Notes under the pieces: generated by a model
Databases searched by the model: none
What the model was told of the DNA's origin: nothing
Seen by the model: only the letters and a program-made list of their open reading frames with translations
In this document: one piece after another, positions 5,229-12,407 of the stretch
Layout: the number at the start of each line of letters is the position of its first letter
How positions within the stretch are numbered: the first letter of the stretch is position 1
Program-made: the position numbers and the translations under genes
Assembly: GCA_002358855.1 (NCBI GenBank)
Contig: DEPQ01000058.1
Location: forward strand, 308 to 12,714
Reading direction: 5' to 3'
DNA: 12,407 nt
From: Bacteroidales bacterium UBA3388
GTDB taxonomy: Bacteria; Bacteroidota; Bacteroidia; Bacteroidales; P3

Positions 5229-6728
5229 ATGATAAACGATTTAATGAACAAAATTATTCAAAAACGTCTACCTCAAATAGAGAATTATATGAAGAATCCT
5301 ATTGAGGTGCAAGATAATATTTTGAAGACAATTATTAAATCAGCACAAGAAACTGTATGGGGAAAGTTTTATGATTATAAAAACATAAAATCTTGGACAG
5401 ATTTCAACAGTAAAGTTCCTATAAATACATACGAAAATCTTCAACCATTCTTTGAACGAGTTAGATCAGGAGAATACAATGTTTTATGGCCAACAGAAAT
5501 TAGACGTTTCTCAAAATCTTCTGGCACAACTTCTGCAAAATCTAAATTCATCCCTGTTAGTGAAGAATGTTTAAACGAATGCCACTACAAAGCAGGCAAA
5601 GACATGCTTGCAATTTATTGTAATAATTACAAAAACAACAATAATATCTTTGGCGGAATGAATCTTGCCTTAGGGGGTTCAAAGCATGAAAACGAACTAA
5701 ACAACGATATTTTTTGCGGAGATGTGTCTGCAATAATTATTGATAACCTTCCGTTTTGGGCAGAATTGTATCGTGTTCCTAAAAAAGAGATTGCTCTTAT
5801 GCCTGAATGGGAAGAAAAACTTAATCGAATGGTTGATTCTATTATAGATGCGAATATCGTTAGTTTATCAGGAGTTCCGTCTTGGATGATGGTGCTTTTG
5901 AAAAAAGTTGTAGAAAAAACAGGAAAAACTATTGAAGAATTGTGGCCTAATCTTGAAGTTTATTTTCACGGAGGTGTTAATTTTGCTCCTTATCGAAGTC
6001 AATTTGAGACTATTTTGCCTGCAAAAACGAGATATATGGAGACTTACAATGCCTCAGAAGGCTTTTTTGGTCTGCAAGACGACCCAAAAAAAGATTCAAT
6101 GTTACTTTTATTAGACTATGGCGTTTATTATGAGTTTTTACCTATTGATCAACTTGAAGCAAGCAATCCAAAAGTTGTAAATCTTGCTGATGTAGAAATC
6201 GGAAAGAACTATGCAATACTAATAAGCACTAATGCGGGACTTTGGAGATACTTAATTGGAGATACTATTTGCTTTACAGAAAAATATCCTTATAGATTTA
6301 AAATCACAGGTAGAACAAAAAATTTCATAAATGCTTGTGGGGAAGAATTGATTGTTGATAATGCCATTCAGGCTTTTTCAAAAGTTTGTCCTATCACAAA
6401 CGCTATGATTAGCGAATATACTGCTGCACCTTTATTTAATAAGGAAAAAAATGAGACAACACACCAATGGATAATGGAATTTGAGAAAGAGCCCAAGGAT
6501 TTTGCAACTTTTTGTGATTTATTTGACAAAGCTTTACAAGAAGCAAACTCTGACTACGAAGCAAAGCGATATAAAGATTTTGTATTAAAGAAACCTCAAA
6601 TTATAAAAGTGCCTCAGGGAACATTTTATCAGTGGTTAAAATCTAAAGGAAAGTTAGGCGGACAGCATAAAGTACCTCGCTTATCTAATAATAGAGAATT
6701 TATTGATGAAATATTAAAACAATTATAG
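5229..6728 (+). CDS. GH3-family acyl-adenylating protein (auxin-responsive GH3 superfamily)
   Basis: Member of the ANL adenylate-forming superfamily related to plant GH3 enzymes, which activate a carboxylic acid with ATP and join it to an amino acid. The 499 residues match a bacterial GH3 length. The ATP-binding loop is FSKSSGTTSAKSKFIPV (94-110). A second adenylation motif is YMETYNASEGFFG (269-281), and the third is GLWRYLIGD (337-345, plant YRVGD motif). The hinge and start of the mobile C-terminal domain is FKITGRTKNFINACGEEL (357-374), followed by a small domain to the end. FYQWLKSKGKLGGQHKVPRL (466-485) near the C-terminus contains Lys residues that may close the site. No signal peptide or membrane segment is seen, so it is cytoplasmic. 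The substrate is unknown; an auxin role should not be assumed. It starts 13 nt after the permease stop and ends 4 nt before sufE. Confidence 0.92.
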   Translation: MINDLMNKIIQKRLPQIENYMKNPIEVQDNILKTIIKSAQETVWGKFYDYKNIKSWTDFNSKVPINTYENLQPFFERVRSGEYNVLWPTEIRRFSKSSGTTSAKSKFIPVSEECLNECHYKAGKDMLAIYCNNYKNNNNIFGGMNLALGGSKHENELNNDIFCGDVSAIIIDNLPFWAELYRVPKKEIALMPEWEEKLNRMVDSIIDANIVSLSGVPSWMMVLLKKVVEKTGKTIEELWPNLEVYFHGGVNFAPYRSQFETILPAKTRYMETYNASEGFFGLQDDPKKDSMLLLLDYGVYYEFLPIDQLEASNPKVVNLADVEIGKNYAILISTNAGLWRYLIGDTICFTEKYPYRFKITGRTKNFINACGEELIVDNAIQAFSKVCPITNAMISEYTAAPLFNKEKNETTHQWIMEFEKEPKDFATFCDLFDKALQEANSDYEAKRYKDFVLKKPQIIKVPQGTFYQWLKSKGKLGGQHKVPRLSNNREFIDEILKQL

Positions 6729-6732
6729 AAAT

Positions 6733-7161
6733 ATGAGCATAGAAGAAATAGAACAAGAAATTATTGAAGAATTTTCAAACTTCGAGGATTGGATGGACAA
6801 ATATAGTTACATTATTGAAATAGGTAATACTTGTCCAATAATAGAAGAAAAAGAGAAAACAGAGAATAATCTTATTAAAGGTTGTCAATCTCGCGTTTGG
6901 GTAAGTGCTAAATTAGACGAAAATGGACTTATGCAAATTACAGCAGATAGTGACGCTGTTATTACAAAGGGAATAATTACGCTTCTTTTGAGAGTGTTCA
7001 ATAATCAAAAGCCAGAAGATGTTTATTCAGCAGAATTGAAATTTATTGATGAGATTGGACTAAAATCACACCTTTCTCCTACTCGTTCAAATGGTCTTTT
7101 GAGTATGATAAAACAAATAAAACTTTACGCATTGGCATTTAGCGTTAAACAAAATCAATAA
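6733..7161 (+). CDS. sufE: SufE-like cysteine desulfurase activator / sulfur acceptor
   Basis: Takes persulfide sulfur from the cysteine desulfurase SufS and passes it to the SufBCD scaffold in Fe-S cluster assembly. The 142-residue protein has the family motif LIKGCQSRVWV (47-57). Cys51 is the sulfur-accepting residue and has the same number as in E. coli SufE. Other family marks are the N-terminal WMDKYSYIIEIG (20-31) and SPTRSNGLLSMI near 116-127. The desulfurase SufS and scaffold genes are not in this window, so the suf functions are split in this genome. It is followed after 2 nt by a SufT-like gene, which supports an Fe-S role for both. Function is secure by motif. Confidence 0.95.
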   Translation: MSIEEIEQEIIEEFSNFEDWMDKYSYIIEIGNTCPIIEEKEKTENNLIKGCQSRVWVSAKLDENGLMQITADSDAVITKGIITLLLRVFNNQKPEDVYSAELKFIDEIGLKSHLSPTRSNGLLSMIKQIKLYALAFSVKQNQ

Positions 7162-7163
7162 TT

Positions 7164-7487
7164 ATGGATAAGAATACAGAGAAGGAAATACTAAAAGATA
7201 GAATCATTCAACGCTTAAAAACTATTCACGATCCCGAAATACCATTAAACATTTACGAATTAGGGTTAATTTATGAAATAGATATTGATGAGAATAGCGA
7301 TGTTTTGATTGTGATGACTCTTACTGCACCTAATTGTCCTGTTGCAGAGAGTTTACCTTTGGAAGTTGAAGAAGCCGTGAAACAAACCGAAGGGGTAAAT
7401 AACGTTCAAGTACAATTAACTTTTGAACCTGCTTGGTCAATGGATAAATTGAGCGATGAAGCAAAACTTGAACTCGGATTCTTATAA
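7164..7487 (+). CDS. SufT-like DUF59/MIP18-family Fe-S assembly protein
   Basis: A small (107 aa) cytoplasmic protein of the MIP18/DUF59 family, whose members (SufT, the PaaD-related group, eukaryotic CIA2) help mature Fe-S proteins. The motif DPEIPLNIYELGLIY (23-37) is diagnostic. The conserved Cys58 lies in MTLTAPNCPVAESLP (51-65), and the C-terminal half ends in LTFEPAWSMDKLS, the usual PPW/PAW-type turn. It starts 2 nt after the sufE stop. Its last 32 nt overlap the start of the ABC permease gene in another frame. SufT as opposed to another DUF59 subgroup is inferred from the sufE neighbour. Confidence 0.93.
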   Translation: MDKNTEKEILKDRIIQRLKTIHDPEIPLNIYELGLIYEIDIDENSDVLIVMTLTAPNCPVAESLPLEVEEAVKQTEGVNNVQVQLTFEPAWSMDKLSDEAKLELGFL

Positions 7488-8538
7488 TAAACCTATATAT
7501 AAATTACTTAAAGACCCGATTAGTCTTATAAGTATTATTGTTATAGGGATTTTTTTATTTCTCTCGGTTGGAGCATACTTTATAAGCCCCGATTCAACTC
7601 CTTATGCAAATGAACAACATTTAGAGATAGCTGTAAAAAAACCTTGTTTTAGCGTAAAATTTCTTTGTTTTAAAAATTTAAATCAAAGAAAAAATAATTT
7701 TTTTCAAAGACTTTTTTACGGCCAACCCTCAGAATATATTTCAACTCCAATTTACAGAGATTGGAAGCAAGGAGATAAACATTTTGTTGAAACATACACA
7801 GGCGATAATCCTAATAATGGTGAGGTAATTTGCATAAATCCTGATTCGGATTATAAGATAGAAAAACGCACTTACTATTTAGGAACTGATAGATATGGAC
7901 GTTGTTTATTATCTCAATTGATTGTTGGAACAAGAGTATCAATCGCCGTAGGGCTTATTTCACTTTTCATTTCCTTGTTTATAGGCATTACGCTCGGAGC
8001 AATATCTGGATATTTCGGAGGCTGGATTGACAACGTAATTATGTGGTTAATCAACGTGGTTTGGTCAATTCCAACAGTACTTTTAGTAGTTGCAATAACA
8101 TTTGCCTTAGGCAAAGGATTTTGGCAGGTCTTTATTGCAATAGGTCTTACAATGTGGGTAGATATTGCAAGAATGGTAAGAGGGCAAGTAAAGAGTATAA
8201 AAGAAAAAGAATACATTACCGCCGCAAAAGCCTTAGGATTTAGCAACGCAAGAATAATTACAAAACAAATTCTCCCTAACATAGTAGGTCCAATCACCGT
8301 TATATCTGCCTCAAACTTTGCAAGTGCAATTTTACAAGAAGCAGGACTAAGTTTTCTTGGCTTAGGAGTTCAGCCACCTATGCCTTCGTGGGGTAGTATC
8401 ATTAAAGAAAACTACGGATACATTATATTAGATGCCGCATATATGGCAATAGCTCCCGGAATTGCAATTATGCTTTTAGTACTCTGTTTTTTTGCTCTCG
8501 GAAGTGGCATAAGAAAAGTAATAGATGTAAGAAATTAA
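7456..8538 (+). CDS. DppC/OppC-type ABC transporter permease (di/oligopeptide or nickel family)
   Basis: Inner-membrane permease subunit of a binding-protein-dependent importer. One membrane helix (about 22-43) leads to a periplasmic segment of about 95 residues, then YLGTDRYGRCLLSQLIVGTR (141-160), the signature of this family. Further helices lie near 161-183, 195-217, 222-240, 280-302 and 330-350. The EAA loop that contacts the ATPase is EYITAAKALGFSNARI (252-267). The 360-residue length exceeds the roughly 300 of E. coli DppC because of the periplasmic insertion (about 44-139), which contains Cys64, Cys71 and Cys126. The chosen ATG at 7456 overlaps the SufT-like gene by 32 nt; a TTG at 7468 is the nearest alternative start. 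No partner permease (OppB), ATPase or binding protein is adjacent. The substrate is not readable from sequence. Confidence 0.9.
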   Translation: MKQNLNSDSYNKPIYKLLKDPISLISIIVIGIFLFLSVGAYFISPDSTPYANEQHLEIAVKKPCFSVKFLCFKNLNQRKNNFFQRLFYGQPSEYISTPIYRDWKQGDKHFVETYTGDNPNNGEVICINPDSDYKIEKRTYYLGTDRYGRCLLSQLIVGTRVSIAVGLISLFISLFIGITLGAISGYFGGWIDNVIMWLINVVWSIPTVLLVVAITFALGKGFWQVFIAIGLTMWVDIARMVRGQVKSIKEKEYITAAKALGFSNARIITKQILPNIVGPITVISASNFASAILQEAGLSFLGLGVQPPMPSWGSIIKENYGYIILDAAYMAIAPGIAIMLLVLCFFALGSGIRKVIDVRN

Positions 8539-8560
8539 AAAAAAATCAATCAAACAAAAT

Positions 8561-8590
8561 AAAAGAAACATTTGTTCGTTTCTTTTGAAT
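8561..8590 (+). terminator. Weak hairpin, possible terminator of the tgt-to-ABC-permease run
   Basis: AAAAGAAAC (8561-8569) can pair with GTTTCTTTT (8578-8586) around an 8-nt loop, 23 bp after the permease stop. The stem is mostly A-T and its T run is part of the stem, so termination would be weak. It is the only candidate separating the six-gene run from the efflux genes; read-through into tolC is possible. Confidence 0.35.
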
Positions 8591-8631
8591 TAAGCAAAGA
8601 TTTTATCAAGGTAAAAACTAAAAAATCAGAA

Positions 8632-9987
8632 ATGAGAAAAAAGAGATTTTCAATTATCAAATTTGCGTTTGCTTTCAGCATTTTCTTACTGACACAAAGC
8701 ACTTACGCACAAGCACCTGAAAGTTCGCAAACCTTAGAGTTGGATTTGGAGACTGCACTGACCATTGCACACGACAATAACCCTACTATAAAGATTGCAG
8801 AACTTGAAATCGAAAGAGTAGATTATAGCAAAAGAGAAGCATTAGGCAACCTACTCCCTTCACTTTCTGCATCGGGACAATACACCAATAACATAATGAA
8901 ATCAGTTATGTTTATGCCTGAGAGTTTTGCGGATTTAATGCACGGACAAAAGTATATGGAAATAGGATACAAAAACTCCTACACTGCAACTGTCTCTGCT
9001 GCATTACCGATTGTAAACTTTGCACTTTGGGAACAAATAAAAAGCAAACAAAACGAAATAGACATAATAATAGAAAAGTCAAGAGCGTCAAAAATTGATA
9101 TGACAAAACAAGTAAAAGACGCTTATTTTGCAGTATTGTTAGCAAAAAATAGTTTGAATGTGTTAGAGCGTAGCATAAACAACGCAAAAGAAACCTTAAA
9201 AACCACAAAAACATCTTACGAACAAGGAATGGTTTCAGAATATGACTACATCAGAGCACAAGTTCAAGTAAACAATCTAAATCCTACCTACATTTCTGCA
9301 AAAAACGGTTTAGAATTAGCATTATTACAATTAAAAATGATTCTATCTCTTCCAACAGAACAAGAAATATCATTAAAAGAAAACCTTGAAGATTTTTCTG
9401 AAAAAGTAACTGAAATAAATCTAAATGAGAATACAGCAGAAAACAACTCAGATTTAAGACAATTAGATTTGAATATAGTAAGTTTACAAAACTCTTTAAG
9501 ATTAGTAAACTCTCAACACTTACCTTCTTTATCTGCTTTTGGACAATATTCTTATCTTACACAGGCAGAGGATTACAACTTTGCAGATTACAATTGGGTA
9601 GGAAGTGCTGCGGTTGGTCTTCAACTCAACATTCCAATTTTTAATGGAAGAACAGTTGTAAATAAAGCCAAACAAATCAAAATTTCTTTACAAGAATTAC
9701 AATTACAAAAAGAATACTTAAAAGAAGGAATAGATTTGCAAATTCAAGCAGCGATAAATAGCATGAATGCTGCAAAAGAACAATTAGAAGCAAACAAAGA
9801 TGCTATCAAACAAGCAGAAAGAGGTTATGAAATTGCCAAAGTTCGTTATCAAACAGGAGCTGGAACAATTTTAGAGCTAAATGACAGCGAATTATCAATG
9901 ACACAAGCAAACCTAACCTATCAACAATCATTGTATGATTACTTGATAGCACAAACAAACTTAGAAAAAGTATTAGGAAAAGAATAA
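8632..9987 (+). CDS. TolC-family outer-membrane efflux protein
   Basis: Trimeric outer-membrane channel that gives the neighbouring RND pump an exit across the periplasm. The 451 residues start with a signal peptide (basic RKKR, hydrophobic about 8-20, end TYAQ). Cleavage after Ala26 would leave Gln27 first, fitting the frequent Gln at this position in Bacteroidetes exported proteins. The mature part has the internal duplication of the OEP family: LLPSLSASGQY (74-84) is echoed by HLPSLSAFGQY (296-306), and each half continues into long alpha-helical stretches rich in Gln, Lys and Glu. YEQGMVSEYDYIRAQVQV (196-213) and its echo near 406-430 (YQTGAGTILELNDSEL) are typical of the second helix. 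An in-frame TTG at 8572 would add 20 residues, but the ATG at 8632 puts the signal peptide at the N-terminus. First gene of the efflux set; 35 nt precede the adaptor gene. Confidence 0.94.
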   Translation: MRKKRFSIIKFAFAFSIFLLTQSTYAQAPESSQTLELDLETALTIAHDNNPTIKIAELEIERVDYSKREALGNLLPSLSASGQYTNNIMKSVMFMPESFADLMHGQKYMEIGYKNSYTATVSAALPIVNFALWEQIKSKQNEIDIIIEKSRASKIDMTKQVKDAYFAVLLAKNSLNVLERSINNAKETLKTTKTSYEQGMVSEYDYIRAQVQVNNLNPTYISAKNGLELALLQLKMILSLPTEQEISLKENLEDFSEKVTEINLNENTAENNSDLRQLDLNIVSLQNSLRLVNSQHLPSLSAFGQYSYLTQAEDYNFADYNWVGSAAVGLQLNIPIFNGRTVVNKAKQIKISLQELQLQKEYLKEGIDLQIQAAINSMNAAKEQLEANKDAIKQAERGYEIAKVRYQTGAGTILELNDSELSMTQANLTYQQSLYDYLIAQTNLEKVLGKE

Positions 9988-10022
9988 ATAATTTATAAAA
10001 ATCATAAAAACAGACCATAACA

Positions 10023-11033
10023 ATGAAAAAAGCAATTTATTTTTTAAGCTTACTATCGTTAATTGCAGTAGGTTGTTCAAAGAAAGAAGTAAAAGACGAA
10101 ACTAAAAAAACAACAGACGTATTTAAAGTAAAGATAGAGCAAGCACAAAGTCGTGAAATAGATAGAATATATGAATATTCAACAACGGTAGACGCTGCTG
10201 TAAAGAACTATATCTCTTCTGCAGGAGGAACAAGAATAGAAAAAATATTTGTAGAAGTTGGAGACGTTGTAAGAAAAGGTCAACAATTAGTAAAAATGGA
10301 AAGCACACAACTTGCAACCTCACTTGCACAATTAGATAACCTTAAAATAGAATTAGAAAGAGTAAAAGCACTTTATCAATCTGGTGGAGTGAGCAAGCAA
10401 CAACTTGATCAAATGCAAATGCAATATGATGTAGCAAAGAAAAGTGCTGAAAACCTAAAAGACAATATTTATCTTACATCTCCTATCAACGGAATTGTTA
10501 CAGCAAGAAACTTTGATAACGGAGACGTTTCTGCGACTCAACCAATTCTTCAAGTAATGCAAATCAACCCTGTAAAACTTAAAATCAACATTCCAGAAAG
10601 TTTCTATAACAGTGTAAAGAAAGGAATGCAAGTTACAGCAAAAACAGAAATATTTGGTGAAGAAGAATTTTTAGGCACAATATCTTTAATCTACCCAACA
10701 ATAGATCCGCTTACTCGTACTTTCACTTGCGAAGTTAAAGTAAACAATGCAAACTCTAAATTAAAACCAGGAATGTTTGGACGAGTAGAATTAAACCTTG
10801 GAAAAGCCTCTACAATTATGGTTTCAGACAAAGCAGTCGTTAAACAATCTGGTTCAAACGACAAATACGTGTTTATTGAAAAGAATGGAGTAGTTGAATA
10901 TCGTAAAGTACAATTAGGAAGAAGACTTGAAGACAAAATAGAGGTAATTAATGGAGTTGAAGATGGAGAAAACGTTGTTATCACAGGTCAATCTAAACTA
11001 ATGGACGGAACAAAAGTAGAAGTTATAAAATAA
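10023..11033 (+). CDS. RND efflux periplasmic adaptor (membrane-fusion lipoprotein)
   Basis: Bridges the RND pump and the TolC channel. The 336 residues begin with a lipoprotein signal, MKKAIYFLSLLSLIAVGC, where Cys18 would be lipidated and Ser19 follows, so it would be anchored by its lipid. Domains in order: first lipoyl half (about 63-96, IEKIFVEVGDVVRKGQQLVK), a short alpha-hairpin (about 97-146), second lipoyl half (about 150-180, SPINGIVTARNFDNGDVS), a beta-barrel (about 184-260, INIPESFY to KPGMFGRVEL), and a membrane-proximal domain (about 262-336). The hairpin has only about 25 residues per arm, shorter than in AcrA. It is placed between the channel and pump genes with gaps of 35 and 28 nt, matching a tripartite operon. 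No regulator gene is adjacent. Confidence 0.94.
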   Translation: MKKAIYFLSLLSLIAVGCSKKEVKDETKKTTDVFKVKIEQAQSREIDRIYEYSTTVDAAVKNYISSAGGTRIEKIFVEVGDVVRKGQQLVKMESTQLATSLAQLDNLKIELERVKALYQSGGVSKQQLDQMQMQYDVAKKSAENLKDNIYLTSPINGIVTARNFDNGDVSATQPILQVMQINPVKLKINIPESFYNSVKKGMQVTAKTEIFGEEEFLGTISLIYPTIDPLTRTFTCEVKVNNANSKLKPGMFGRVELNLGKASTIMVSDKAVVKQSGSNDKYVFIEKNGVVEYRKVQLGRRLEDKIEVINGVEDGENVVITGQSKLMDGTKVEVIK

Positions 11034-11061
11034 TAACACAATAAAAAAGTAATAAAACAAT

Positions 11062-12407
11062 ATGAAAATATACGAAACCTCCGTCAAAAGACCGATAACC
11101 ACCTCATTGATATTTGTGGCAATCATAGTCTTAGGATTATTTTCTTTAAGCAAATTGCCAATTGACCAATTTCCCGAAATAGAAATGAATCAGGCATACG
11201 TTATCGTGTCATATCCAGGAGCAAGTGCCGAAGACGTTGAAAACAACGTAACAAAAATAATGGAAAGTGCTCTAAGTACTGTCAGCGATCTAAAAGAATT
11301 AACCTCTACCTCAAAAGAAAACACAGCGATTATAGGTTGTGAATTTAACTGGGGAATAGATATTGATGGTGCTGTAAACGATATGCGAGATAAAATAGAG
11401 ATGGTAAAACAGGCATTGCCAGATGGCTGTTCCAATCCTATGATTCTTAAAATTTCTACCGACATGATGCCGATTGCAATCTTGTCTGCGACTTCAAAAG
11501 AAAGCACTGCTGCACTCTATAAGATATTAGATGACGCTGTTGCTAACCCTTTGAACCGTATAAACGGCGTTGGCTCGGTTTCAATCTCAGGTGCACCACA
11601 AAGAGAGATTGTTGTAAATTGCGATCCTAATAAATTAGAAGCCTACAACCTTACAGTAGAACAAATAGGCTCTGCCGTTGCAACCGAAAACGTTAATACA
11701 CCCGGCGGAAGCATTGACGTAGGCTCAGAAACCTATTCTTTGCGTATAGAAGGTGAAATAAAAGAAAGTGAACTCTTAAATAACATAGTAGTAGCCAACT
11801 ACAACGGAAAACCAATCTTTCTTAGAGACATAGCATACGTAAGCGACACAATCCAAGAAAAAGCACAAGAAAGTTTTGTCAATGGAGTAAAAGGTGCAAC
11901 CATTGTAATCCAAAAACAAACAGGAGCAAACTCTGTGGAAGTAATGGAAAAAATTCGTGCAGAGTTGCCACAAATCAAAAAAAATCTTCCAAAAGACATA
12001 CATTTAGAAGAAGTAATGAACACAACCGACAACATTGAGAACTCAATCAATTCTTTGGTTGAGACATTCGTTCTTGCCTGTTTGTTTGTCGTGATAGTCG
12101 TTCTTTTCTTCCTTGGAGAATGGAGAGCAACCATTATTATTATGGTAACAATCCCTGTTGCACTAATATCAGCCTTTATTTACTTATTGATAACTGGCAA
12201 TACAATCAACATTATCTCTATGTCTGCCCTCTCAATCGCCTTAGGTATGGTGGTCGATGACGCAATTGTAGTCTTAGAGAACGTAACTACTCACATAGAA
12301 CGCGGAAGTAAAGCAAAAGAAGCAGCAATCTACGGAACAAATGAAGTTGCCGTTGCCGTAATAGCAACAACCCTTACCCTACTTGCAGTATTCTTCCCAT
12401 TCACTAT
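11062..12407 (+). CDS. RND efflux pump, AcrB/Mdt-type inner-membrane transporter, C-terminal part missing
   Basis: Proton-driven inner-membrane pump of the hydrophobe/amphiphile RND family; trimers bind drugs, detergents or other amphiphiles in the periplasm and pass them to TolC. 448 codons are visible and the frame is open to the window end, so roughly half of a usual 1,000-plus-residue protein is missing. TM1 follows the typical start VKRPITTSLIFVAII (8-22), then LPIDQFPEIEMNQAYVIVSY (32-51) and the periplasmic porter domain (about 52-330, with SYPGASAEDVE at 50-60 and NRINGVGSVSISG at 165-177). TM2 is about 334-351, TM3 about 357-377, and TM4 holds LGMVVDDAIVVLENV (394-408). Asp399-Asp400 match the proton-relay pair Asp407/408 of AcrB. 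Start is the ATG 28 nt after the adaptor stop. Substrates cannot be told from this fragment. Confidence 0.95.
   Translation, partial: MKIYETSVKRPITTSLIFVAIIVLGLFSLSKLPIDQFPEIEMNQAYVIVSYPGASAEDVENNVTKIMESALSTVSDLKELTSTSKENTAIIGCEFNWGIDIDGAVNDMRDKIEMVKQALPDGCSNPMILKISTDMMPIAILSATSKESTAALYKILDDAVANPLNRINGVGSVSISGAPQREIVVNCDPNKLEAYNLTVEQIGSAVATENVNTPGGSIDVGSETYSLRIEGEIKESELLNNIVVANYNGKPIFLRDIAYVSDTIQEKAQESFVNGVKGATIVIQKQTGANSVEVMEKIRAELPQIKKNLPKDIHLEEVMNTTDNIENSINSLVETFVLACLFVVIVVLFFLGEWRATIIIMVTIPVALISAFIYLLITGNTINIISMSALSIALGMVVDDAIVVLENVTTHIERGSKAKEAAIYGTNEVAVAVIATTLTLLAVFFPFT

Noticed and set aside
7914..8297. 127-codon open frame on the minus strand
   Set aside because: It is the antisense shadow of the ABC permease membrane region; no motif and no independent start context.
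8564..8574. Possible tolC promoter around AACATTTG
   Set aside because: It differs from TAnnTTTG in the important first base and has no -33 box; a separate tolC promoter cannot be supported.
8572..8631. TTG start that would lengthen the TolC protein by 20 residues
   Set aside because: It would bury the signal peptide; the ATG at 8632 places the basic n-region and hydrophobic core at the N-terminus. The TTG also lies within the possible terminator hairpin.
11190..11507. 105-codon minus-strand frame, and similar frames at 11776-12134
   Set aside because: They are antisense to the RND pump gene, which is continuous and carries all expected motifs.
1..12407. Search for CRISPR arrays, insertion sequences, toxin-antitoxin pairs or phage genes
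   Set aside because: No short regularly spaced repeats beyond the two-copy repeat at 404-473, no transposase or integrase motifs, and no unexplained gene-sized gap were seen.

Overview
The window looks like AT-rich chromosomal DNA from a bacterium of the phylum Bacteroidetes, probably an anaerobe close to the Bacteroidales. Four things support this. The promoter-like sites fit the Bacteroidetes -7 consensus TAnnTTTG. Leaders are A-rich without clear Shine-Dalgarno sequences. A TolC protein has a signal peptide with Gln directly after the predicted cleavage site, and the Tgt, OppC-like and GH3 proteins have forms I associate with this phylum. A rubredoxin-first ('reverse') rubrerythrin fits an oxygen-sensitive lifestyle. 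No species can be named from the sequence alone.

Left part (1-2878, all minus strand): the N-terminal part of a reverse rubrerythrin gene, cut by the window edge; a 179-bp spacer with an imperfect 28-bp direct repeat at a 42-bp period; a rho-independent terminator serving a tRNA-Arg(ACG) gene with its own promoter; and a tight three-gene unit coding for a membrane family 2 glycosyltransferase, an ECF-type sigma factor and a GNAT acetyltransferase.

Centre (2898-8538, plus strand): a short divergent promoter region, then a compact run of six genes: tgt (queuosine tRNA modification), an LptF/LptG-type lipopolysaccharide export permease, a GH3-family acyl-adenylating enzyme, SufE, a SufT-like DUF59/MIP18 protein, and a DppC/OppC-type ABC permease. 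Gaps are 0 to 13 nt and one junction overlaps by 32 nt, so they are probably one operon. It combines tRNA modification, envelope export, Fe-S assembly and peptide uptake, and looks like conserved housekeeping synteny rather than one pathway.

Right part (8632 to the end, plus strand): a tripartite RND efflux system in the order TolC outer-membrane channel, lipoprotein membrane-fusion adaptor, and AcrB-like inner-membrane pump. The pump gene is cut by the window end after the proton-relay Asp pair in TM4.

I found no mobile element, CRISPR array, phage gene or clear new system. The most useful leads are the zinc-site-less Tgt, the bacterial GH3 enzyme inside an envelope/Fe-S operon, the ECF sigma factor sandwiched between a glycosyltransferase and an acetyltransferase without a visible anti-sigma factor, the helically phased repeats beside the rubrerythrin gene, and the back-to-back overlapping promoters in front of tgt.
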